5,185 nucleotides of DNA from Acidimicrobiaceae bacterium (lineage in GTDB: Bacteria > Actinomycetota > Acidimicrobiia > Acidimicrobiales > RAAP-2), in the NCBI GenBank assembly GCA_003131665.1, contig PKWA01000106.1, forward strand, positions 2,602 through 7,786, written 5' to 3'. This document shows, in pieces, positions 1 through 4,734 of this stretch (positions are counted from its first letter, which is position 1; each line of letters starts with the position of its first letter). The position numbers and the translations under genes are program-made. The notes below the pieces were generated by a model. It saw nothing but the letters and a program-made list of their open reading frames with translations, was not told the DNA's origin and ran no database searches.

Positions 1-870
1 CGCCGCGAACGTGCACCACGTTTTCGCGCCGTTGATCAACCAACCGCCCTCGGTCTTGGTGGCGCTGGTGGTGATGCCGGCCACGTTCGAGCCGAAGTCC
101 GGCTCCGTGACCGCGATTGCACAGAGCGTCTCGGCGTTGGCGAGGCGGGGCAGCCAGTGTTCTTGTTGTTCTTTGGTGCCGCCGTGAAGAAGGGCCCTTG
201 TCAAAATCTCGGGACGGGTGATGAGTGAACCACCGATGCCCAAACTGCCCCACGAGAGTTCTTCGGTCGCCACGACCATTCCGACGTACTCCGACTCGCC
301 ACCGCTCGAGAATCCACCGAACTGCTCGGGTATCGAGAGTCCAAAGCCACCCAGATCTCTGAGTCCTTCGATGATCGATTCGGGAATCTCGGCGTTCGTT
401 CGATGGACGTGCTCGGCGTGGGGGCGAACTTGCTCCTCGGCGAAGCGGTGAAACAGTTCACCCACCATCGCAAAGTCCTCGCCCAAGTGGCGCGGACCAG
501 GAGATTCCGCGAGGCCGGCGAGAAACGATGGCGCTCGATACGTGGCCACAAAGGAGTGAAACGGCTCGAACCACGTGGGTTCGACGCCCCAGAGGGCTTC
601 TCGACCGAGTACCCGGTTCGCGAGATCCGCGAGGGTCATCGCGAGAAAGGCCGCGACCAGTTGCGCTTCGTTTTCGCCTTGGGCGCCGTAGCTGAGACAG
701 GCCCGGGCCGCCGCGAGGGCGCTCGCCGCGTGGGCGAGGTCGTAGGCGAGACCCTCGTTCTTCTCGACGCCCCCGTGCGCCGCAATCGCACGCAGCGCGC
801 CATCGATCACCGACTGAGCCCGGTCGATGATCGTCGCGGCGACGTCGAGATCGAGCGTGTCGTTGGGCAT
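1..870 (-). CDS. mcd: Acyl-CoA dehydrogenase, (2S)-methylsuccinyl-CoA dehydrogenase-like (3' end outside window)
   Basis: FAD-dependent acyl-CoA dehydrogenase; 290 N-terminal residues are visible and the reading frame runs off the left edge. Residues about 8-120 form an Ala-rich helical extension absent from ordinary acyl-CoA dehydrogenases but present in (2S)-methylsuccinyl-CoA dehydrogenase, which makes mesaconyl-C1-CoA in the ethylmalonyl-CoA pathway. The usual N-terminal helical domain follows (FAEEQVRPHAEHVH at 143-156, FGLSIPEQFGG at 176-186, GSLITRPEI at 214-222), then the start of the beta domain with TEPDFGSN (255-262) and NGAKTWCTFAA (280-290). In the family signature, Phe259 replaces a small residue and Asn262 the usual Asp. 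The ATG at 870 lies 6 nt after a TACATT -10 box, which fixes the start as leaderless. The nearby MaoC hydratase gene at 1398 supports the pathway. The acyl-CoA dehydrogenase family is certain; the exact substrate is inferred, and the catalytic Glu region lies outside the window. Confidence 0.85.
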   Translation of the reverse strand, partial: MPNDTLDLDVAATIIDRAQSVIDGALRAIAAHGGVEKNEGLAYDLAHAASALAAARACLSYGAQGENEAQLVAAFLAMTLADLANRVLGREALWGVEPTWFEPFHSFVATYRAPSFLAGLAESPGPRHLGEDFAMVGELFHRFAEEQVRPHAEHVHRTNAEIPESIIEGLRDLGGFGLSIPEQFGGFSSGGESEYVGMVVATEELSWGSLGIGGSLITRPEILTRALLHGGTKEQQEHWLPRLANAETLCAIAVTEPDFGSNVAGITTSATKTEGGWLINGAKTWCTFAA

Positions 871-876
871 AGGTGA

Positions 877-882
877 AATGTA
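877..882 (-). promoter_or_regulatory. -10 box of the acyl-CoA dehydrogenase gene (leaderless)
   Basis: On the minus strand TACATT fits the actinobacterial -10 consensus TANNNT. It is followed by 6 nt and then the ATG at 870, so transcription would begin at or next to the A of the start codon. I see no Shine-Dalgarno sequence and no clear -35 hexamer at the expected distance. The spacing is seen directly; promoter function is inferred. Confidence 0.55.
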
Positions 883-909
883 CTGGTTCTCTACGACGGG
901 GCGCCGACG

Positions 910-915
910 TAGGCT
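910..915 (+). promoter_or_regulatory. -10 box of the DUF6941-like gene (leaderless)
   Basis: TAGGCT fits TANNNT and lies 6 nt before the GTG at 922, the spacing expected for a leaderless mRNA starting at the G of the start codon. No convincing -35 is visible. It sits 27 bp from the opposing -10 box at 877-882, so the two promoters share one 51-bp intergenic region. It probably also drives the downstream MaoC and mutY genes. Confidence 0.5.
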
Positions 916-921
916 GGCGAG

Positions 922-1362
922 GTGAACATCACCATGCTCTTGGCTGACTCGGCCCAAGTGGCCGACGGCAAGCTCTACGTGCTCGGCGGCGGGTGGTCCA
1001 TCACTGGTCCCGAGCCGACGCCCTCGGCGGTCGCGATCAAGGTCGGTGTCGACTCTCATGAGTTCAATACCTCTCACCACTGGGAACTCTTCTTGGAAGA
1101 CGCCGACGGTCAACCAGTGCGCTTTGAGACCCCGGAAGGGCCCCAGATCATTGAAGTGCGCGGGGACTTCTCCGCCACGGCGCCCAACGACGTGCCAGTG
1201 GGCACGCCGGTGGACGTACCGATTGCCGTCAACTTTGGCCCGATTCCCTTGGTCGACGCCTCGCGCTACACCTGGCGGATGGTGATTGACGGCGAAACGC
1301 TGCCCGGTGGACTGGTCTCCTTTACCACTCGTCCCGCGCGCGAAGTCGCCGAAGAAGAGTAA
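922..1362 (+). CDS. DUF6941-like protein of unknown function
   Basis: A 146-residue protein that I recognise as resembling the actinobacterial DUF6941 family, whose function is not known. Conserved-looking blocks are MLLADSAQVADGKLYVLGGGWS (residues 5-26), a central block that alternates like beta strands, DVPIAVNFGPIPL (98-110), and SRYTWRMVIDGE (114-125). It has no signal peptide, membrane segment or cysteines, so it is probably a soluble cytoplasmic, mostly beta protein; the final residues are acidic (EVAEEE). The GTG start is chosen because it follows the TAGGCT -10 box by 6 nt and the recognisable family sequence begins at once. It is the first gene of a plus-strand run, ends 35 bp before the MaoC hydratase, and diverges from the acyl-CoA dehydrogenase. 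A link to that pathway is only suggested by position. That the gene is real is very likely; the family name is from memory. Confidence 0.82.
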   Translation: MNITMLLADSAQVADGKLYVLGGGWSITGPEPTPSAVAIKVGVDSHEFNTSHHWELFLEDADGQPVRFETPEGPQIIEVRGDFSATAPNDVPVGTPVDVPIAVNFGPIPLVDASRYTWRMVIDGETLPGGLVSFTTRPAREVAEEE

Positions 1363-1397
1363 GACCGAGTTGATCGTGCGAAAAGCAGCGTAGGTCA

Positions 1398-1910
1398 GTG
1401 AGTTCGTACGAGCGCCCATTTGGTCGGTACTTCGAAGACTTTGAGGTGGGTGACGTCTACCGGCACTGGCCCGGCAAGACCATTACCGAGTTCGACGACC
1501 ATCTCTTTTGCATGATCACCATGAACCATCACCCCTTGCACTCTGACGCGTGGTTCGCCGAGCACGAGACCGTGCACAAGAAGAACGTGGTCGTGGGCAA
1601 TCTCGTGTACTCCTTGGTGCTCGGCATGAGTGTGCCCGACGTCTCGGGTGCGGCGATCGCCAACCTAGAAGTGGAGTCACTGATTCATCGCAACCCGACC
1701 TTTCACGGAGACACCCTTTACGCAGAAAGCCGAGTTCTCGAAAAGACGGCCTCGAGTTCGAAGAGTGATCGGGGCATCGTGGTGGTTGAGTCCAAGGGAT
1801 TCACTCAAGAAGGGCTCGAGGTCTGTTACTTTCGCAGAAAGGTCATGGTCTGGAAGCGTGAGTTCGCCCCGGCGCGACGACGCCCCTACGGTGACGACGT
1901 CTGGGCCTAG
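1398..1910 (+). CDS. MaoC-family hydratase, probable mesaconyl-CoA hydratase type
   Basis: A 170-residue single hot-dog domain protein of the MaoC/(R)-hydratase family. It resembles closely the MaoC-like protein found beside crotonyl-CoA carboxylase/reductase and methylsuccinyl-CoA dehydrogenase in Streptomyces, where it is thought to hydrate mesaconyl-C1-CoA to beta-methylmalyl-CoA. Visible blocks are FGRYFEDFEVGDVYRHWPGKT (residues 8-28), MNHHPLHSDAWFAE (42-55, the hydratase motif), NVVVGNLVYSLVLGMSVPD (63-81), NPTFHGDTLYAES (99-111) and FRRKVMVWKRE (145-155). Relative to the usual (R)-hydratase motif, the catalytic Asp position holds Asn43, while the His (His48) is kept. GTG at 1398 is the only start, since the frame is closed by a stop at 1371-1373. 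No good Shine-Dalgarno is visible, so translation may depend on the gene upstream. MaoC family is certain; the substrate is inferred from resemblance and from the divergent dehydrogenase. Confidence 0.9.
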   Translation: MSSYERPFGRYFEDFEVGDVYRHWPGKTITEFDDHLFCMITMNHHPLHSDAWFAEHETVHKKNVVVGNLVYSLVLGMSVPDVSGAAIANLEVESLIHRNPTFHGDTLYAESRVLEKTASSSKSDRGIVVVESKGFTQEGLEVCYFRRKVMVWKREFAPARRRPYGDDVWA

Positions 1911-2772
1911 CGGCCACGTCGCGTTTCGCCGAGCGCTGCGCCGCGCCGCGCCGACGATAGCTCGACCTCTGCCGTGGATCGCCCACGAGAGCCCCTGGGC
2001 CGTCTTGGTGAGCGAAGTCATGTTGCAACAGACCCAGTCGTCGCGGGTGATCGAACCCTGGACCAGGTTCATGGCGCGCTTTCCCACACCTAGTTCCTGT
2101 GCGCAGGCGTCGCTCAAAGATGTCCTCACCGAGTGGCGGGGCTTGGGCTATCCCCGGCGAGCGAAGTCGTTACACGAGGCGGCGCGGGTATTGCGCGATG
2201 AGTTCCACGACGTGGTTCCCCGTGATCCGGCGCAACTTCGTTCGCTACCCGGCGTAGGTCCCTATACGGCGAATGCCGTGGCGTCCTTCGCCTACGGCGT
2301 GCCCGCGGCAGTTCTCGACACGAACGTGGGACGGGTGCTCGCACGGGCTATCGCCAATCGCCGACTTCTCCCGCGCGAAGCGAGAACCCTCGCGAGCGAG
2401 CTGCTCCCTCGAACGAACTCGGCGCCCTTTAATCAAGCCATGCTTGATCTGGGTGCGCAGTTCTGTCGTTCGGCGCCTCGCTGTGACCGATGTCCGGTGC
2501 AGGCTCACTGCGCGTGGCGCCAACGCGGCGGCGAGGACCCCGCCCCGCTCAGTGCGAGCGTCTCTCGCCGACAGTCACCCTTTGAAGGCTCGAACCGTCA
2601 ACTCAGAGGACGGGTGATGAACGCGTTGCGAGACGGACCGCACTCTCGAAGTCAGCTGGGGAAATATCTGGTTGATGTGACGGCACCGCGTCGAGCCGAG
2701 GTACTTGCTGGACTTGTGCGTGACGGGCTCATCTCGCGTCACGCACAGACTTTTTCACTGCCCGCTGACTAG
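1891..2772 (+). CDS. mutY: A/G-specific adenine DNA glycosylase MutY
   Basis: Removes adenine mispaired with 8-oxoguanine in base excision repair. Numbered from GTG 1891 (293 residues): SEVMLQQTQ at 41-49 with catalytic Glu42, helix-hairpin-helix LPGVGPYTANAV at 119-130 with Tyr125, LDTNVGRVLAR at 142-152 with catalytic Asp143, and four cluster cysteines at 192, 198, 201 and 207. The first gap is C-x5-C, where the family normally has C-x6-C. The C-terminus (FEGSNRQLRGRVMNALRDGP at 231-250, then a short winged-helix-like stretch) matches actinobacterial MutY, which lacks the Nudix-type 8-oxoG recognition domain of E. coli MutY. The start is uncertain: GTG 1891 overlaps the MaoC gene by 20 bp, and an in-frame GTG at 1858 would add 11 residues. 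Neither has a good ribosome binding site, which suggests coupled translation. Its stop shares CTAG with that of the opposing hydrolase gene. Confidence 0.93.
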   Translation: MTTSGPSGHVAFRRALRRAAPTIARPLPWIAHESPWAVLVSEVMLQQTQSSRVIEPWTRFMARFPTPSSCAQASLKDVLTEWRGLGYPRRAKSLHEAARVLRDEFHDVVPRDPAQLRSLPGVGPYTANAVASFAYGVPAAVLDTNVGRVLARAIANRRLLPREARTLASELLPRTNSAPFNQAMLDLGAQFCRSAPRCDRCPVQAHCAWRQRGGEDPAPLSASVSRRQSPFEGSNRQLRGRVMNALRDGPHSRSQLGKYLVDVTAPRRAEVLAGLVRDGLISRHAQTFSLPAD

Positions 2773-3641
2773 TTATCGAGGAAATCGTCGATAGCACGGT
2801 GCACGGCGCCCGGCTGCTCGAGGTGCAAGAAATGGCCGGCGTCTTCTAACAGTTCGTACCTCGAGTCGGCGCCGAGGACGGCGAGGACTTTGGCCGAGTC
2901 GACGGGAGCGATGCAGCCGTCCTTAGCCCCGTGCAGATAGAGCGTGGGCAGCACCGAAGTGGCAAAGGCCGCGTCGGCGAACTTTTGCATCGACGCGTCG
3001 ATGAGCGGTCTGGCGTCGAACATCGCTCGGTAGTAGCCCAGGGCCGCGCGTAGACACTCATTAGTACCCAGTGACTGGCGAACGTGGACCATGTCCTCAT
3101 CGGGCGCGTAGTTCGGTGACCACGCACGCCACAGTCGCTCGAGAAACTCCAGGTCGTTACGTTCGACCACGCTCTCGGCCGTCGGGTTTTGGAAGTAGAA
3201 CATGTACCAACTCAATTGAAGTTGACTGAACGTCGAGAGGGCCTCGGCGAAGAGCACCAGCGGAGGCACCGCCATGGTGATGGCGTGGCGCCATCGCTCT
3301 GGCTCGGCGCTCGTCGCTACGTACGCGGCGCTCGCGCCCCAGTCGTGTCCGACGATGAGCGCATTCTCGTCGCCGTCCAAGCGTTCGTGCAAGGTCGACG
3401 CGTCGTGGGCCAACGTGATGAGCTGGTAGTTGTCCGACTTCGAAAGAGACGAAGGCGCGTAGCCACGAAGGAAGGGCACCACCACGTGGTACCCGCGTTC
3501 GGCCAAGTACGGCGCGAGTTGGCGAAACGTGTAGGCGCTGTCGGGAAAGCCGTGAAGACACAGCGCTAAGGGCGCGTCCTTCGAACCGTACGTGAAGGCC
3601 TTCAGCGTCACGTCGTCCAGTTCAATGGTGAGTTCACTCAT
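2769..3641 (-). CDS. Alpha/beta hydrolase, epoxide hydrolase-like
   Basis: A 290-residue cytoplasmic alpha/beta-fold hydrolase. Motifs: oxyanion-hole HGFP (30-33), nucleophile elbow VGHDWG with Asp100 (97-102), acid HGAKDG with Asp241 (237-242), and catalytic His270 in AGHFLHLEQP. An Asp nucleophile in GHDWG is typical of epoxide hydrolases and haloalkane dehalogenases. Cap-region tyrosines in SWYMFYFQNP (144-153) and LGYYRAMF (201-208) favour an epoxide hydrolase, where Tyr activates the epoxide ring. The substrate is unknown. ATG 3641 (MSELTIEL) is chosen because TAAGTT lies 7 nt upstream and the domain begins a few residues later. An ATG 6 nt upstream sits almost on the -10 box, and the frame stays open to a TTG at 3812, but that extension is Arg-rich and not family-like. 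The gene is apparently monocistronic and ends tail to tail with mutY. Confidence 0.9.
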   Translation of the reverse strand: MSELTIELDDVTLKAFTYGSKDAPLALCLHGFPDSAYTFRQLAPYLAERGYHVVVPFLRGYAPSSLSKSDNYQLITLAHDASTLHERLDGDENALIVGHDWGASAAYVATSAEPERWRHAITMAVPPLVLFAEALSTFSQLQLSWYMFYFQNPTAESVVERNDLEFLERLWRAWSPNYAPDEDMVHVRQSLGTNECLRAALGYYRAMFDARPLIDASMQKFADAAFATSVLPTLYLHGAKDGCIAPVDSAKVLAVLGADSRYELLEDAGHFLHLEQPGAVHRAIDDFLDN

Positions 3642-3648
3642 GTCCATC

Positions 3649-3654
3649 AACTTA
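3649..3654 (-). promoter_or_regulatory. -10 box of the alpha/beta hydrolase gene (leaderless)
   Basis: TAAGTT on the minus strand fits TANNNT and is followed by 7 nt and the ATG at 3641. This decides between the two close ATG codons (3647 and 3641), because the first lies only 1 nt from the box. No Shine-Dalgarno precedes either ATG. The -35 region is not clear. Motif and spacing are seen; function is inferred. Confidence 0.5.
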
Positions 3655-3828
3655 ATCACGCACTCAGCGGAGTTAGCGACGGCCCATCGACGGACCGCCC
3701 GGACGCCGCGCACTCCGATTCCGAGGAGGACTGCGCCAAGCAGACGTCGTGCCGGCTGAATCTCTCTCCGAGCGGTTCGGTCGCGTGGCAGCAAATCTTG
3801 ACTACTTACCAAGTGAGACGGAGTTCAC
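3655..3828. other. Divergent intergenic region, mostly without recognisable features
   Basis: This is the larger part of the 244-bp gap between the hydrolase start and the membrane protein start. I see no RNA gene, strong hairpin or repeat family here. A plus-strand frame is open from 3677 to 3889 with a GTG at 3749 (46 codons to the stop), but it has no ribosome binding site at a usable distance and a mixed third-position base composition, so I do not call it. The hydrolase frame on the minus strand is also open through this stretch without looking like protein. Confidence 0.4.
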
Positions 3829-3829
3829 T
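3812..3829. repeat. Short inverted repeat next to the -10 box
   Basis: AGTGA, 8 nt, TCACT: perfect 5-bp arms that end on the first base of the TACGAT -10 box. The position, between the likely -35 and -10, is where a repressor operator could lie, but such short arms also arise by chance. Low confidence as a functional site. Confidence 0.2.
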
Positions 3830-3834
3830 ACGAT
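3829..3834 (+). promoter_or_regulatory. -10 box upstream of the RodZ-like membrane protein gene
   Basis: TACGAT fits TANNNT. A weak -35 (TTACCA, 3806-3811) lies 17 nt upstream; the better hexamer TTGACT at 3798-3803 is 25 nt away, which is too far. Transcription would start near 3841-3842, giving a leader of about 45 nt before the GTG at 3886. It would also place a GTG at 3842 exactly at the mRNA 5' end. Confidence 0.4.
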
Positions 3835-3841
3835 TCGTGCT

Positions 3842-3889
3842 GTGACCCGGGTACCCCAAGTGAGCAGCACCAGCGAGGATCGAGAGTGA
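3842..3889 (+). CDS. Possible 15-codon leader mini-ORF
   Basis: GTG at 3842 lies 7 nt after TACGAT, the leaderless arrangement used by other genes here. The frame runs 15 codons (VTRVPQVSSTSEDRE) to a TGA at 3887-3889 that overlaps the GTG start of the next gene as GTGA. If translated it could couple initiation to the membrane protein gene. It has no family resemblance, is very short, and may simply be the 5' leader of that gene. Speculative. Confidence 0.2.
   Translation: MTRVPQVSSTSEDRE
3875..3879 (+). promoter_or_regulatory. Ribosome binding site of the RodZ-like membrane protein gene
   Basis: GAGGA, with AGGA ending 6 nt before the GTG at 3886. It is the only well-placed Shine-Dalgarno seen at a gene start in this window, and together with the in-frame stop at 3814-3816 it fixes the start. 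Confidence 0.55.
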
Positions 3890-4734
3890 AACTCGTCATC
3901 GAGATCGTGGCAGCGATCCTCGTCGTGCTTCTCCTGGTCGGGATCGCGTTGCGCGTTCGAAAGCTTCGTCGAGACGAAATGCGCGAGCTCTCCAAGCCCA
4001 TAGAGCGTCGACTCTTCTCACCGCCGCCGTCGCCTTACGCGCCGTCGAAAGGCTTTCGCCTGATCGATGAGTCGGGCGAGCCGCTTCAACGCCCGGCCGT
4101 CGAACGTCCACGTCTTGACCCCGATCATCACTACGTCTTCAGTGAGTCGACGTCGAGCGCCGAAGACGTCGTGGCGTCGCACCTTCGACACAAAGACGAC
4201 TGGTTCCTTTCAAGGTCTTCTCATCGCTCGACGCTCTTCATCATGTTGCGTCGCGTCGCCGTGATTTTGTTGATTGGCCTGATCATCGCCGTGGTGGTGA
4301 CCTACTACGTGAACCACGACGCGTCGAAGACCCCCAAGGGCAGTGGCACCGATCCGACGACGACGACACCGGCGAACACGACCACCACGACTGCGCCCTT
4401 CCCCTCATCGTTTCAATCGACGTCGACCAATGGCGACGACGCGTTCTATATCGTGCCCGCGTCGAGTTATCAAGTGGTCGTGACGGGTTCACTCGGCGCG
4501 ACGTGGGCCGTGTACGAGATGGGGACGAAGAACACGTTGGAGTGGCAGGGCCGCGTCGCCCAGGGCCACGACGAGTCGTTGAAGATGATCGGGGACTCTC
4601 GGATCACGATTGGTTCGCCCTCGAGCGCGACGGTGAGCGTGGCGGGAAGCCCCGTCGTCTTTCCATCTCCCTCACCTTCTACGTTGAACCTGGTCTTTCA
4701 CACGACGAGTGTCACTACTACGAACTCGGGATGA
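3886..4734 (+). CDS. Two-pass membrane protein with RodZ C-terminal (DUF4115)-like domain
   Basis: A 282-residue protein with a first membrane helix at about 4-22 (IEIVAAILVVLLLVGIAL), a basic flank RVRKLRRDEMR, and a cytoplasmic region of about 95 residues that is Pro-rich at 43-56. A second helix follows at about 124-141 (VAVILLIGLIIAVVVTYY), then a Ser/Thr-rich linker at 147-183 and an extracytoplasmic domain at about 184-260. That domain (VVVTGSLGATWAVYEMGTKN at 197-216, WQGRVAQGHDESLKM at 220-234, ITIGSPSSATVSVAGSPVVF at 240-259) matches the pattern of the RodZ C-terminal domain: a tryptophan-bearing strand, a glycine turn, then the iG...v.v.G.pv repeat. RodZ is a cell-shape protein, but the helix-turn-helix domain of RodZ is absent, so a shape or envelope role is only a guess. 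The basic residues suggest the N-terminus faces outward. The 3' end overlaps the opposing oligopeptidase gene by 17 bp. Confidence 0.82.
   Translation: MKLVIEIVAAILVVLLLVGIALRVRKLRRDEMRELSKPIERRLFSPPPSPYAPSKGFRLIDESGEPLQRPAVERPRLDPDHHYVFSESTSSAEDVVASHLRHKDDWFLSRSSHRSTLFIMLRRVAVILLIGLIIAVVVTYYVNHDASKTPKGSGTDPTTTTPANTTTTTAPFPSSFQSTSTNGDDAFYIVPASSYQVVVTGSLGATWAVYEMGTKNTLEWQGRVAQGHDESLKMIGDSRITIGSPSSATVSVAGSPVVFPSPSPSTLNLVFHTTSVTTTNSG

Noticed and set aside
403..876. Long plus-strand open frame (157 codons) opposite the acyl-CoA dehydrogenase
   Set aside because: It is antisense to a gene with clear family motifs, its product is Arg/Gly/Glu-rich with no recognisable domain, and it has no promoter or ribosome binding site.
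1765..1890. mutY start at the upstream ATG 1765
   Set aside because: It would bury 126 bp in the MaoC gene, and the added residues do not resemble MutY; similarity begins near residue 10 after GTG 1891.
1677..2129. Minus-strand open frame of 150 codons across the MaoC/mutY junction
   Set aside because: It lies opposite two well-supported genes and its product has no recognisable motif.
3642..3812. N-terminal extension of the alpha/beta hydrolase from a TTG at 3812
   Set aside because: The added 57 residues are Arg-rich and unlike the family, whereas a -10 box at 3649-3654 points to the ATG at 3641.
3749..3889. A 46-codon plus-strand frame starting with GTG 3749
   Set aside because: The purine-rich GAGGAGGA at 3723-3730 is about 18 nt from the start, too far for a ribosome binding site; codon third positions are mixed and no homology is recognised.
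4354..4400. ACC/ACG-rich stretch as a possible DNA repeat array
   Set aside because: It encodes the Thr-rich linker of the membrane protein; the repetition is explained by low-complexity protein sequence and has no regular unit.
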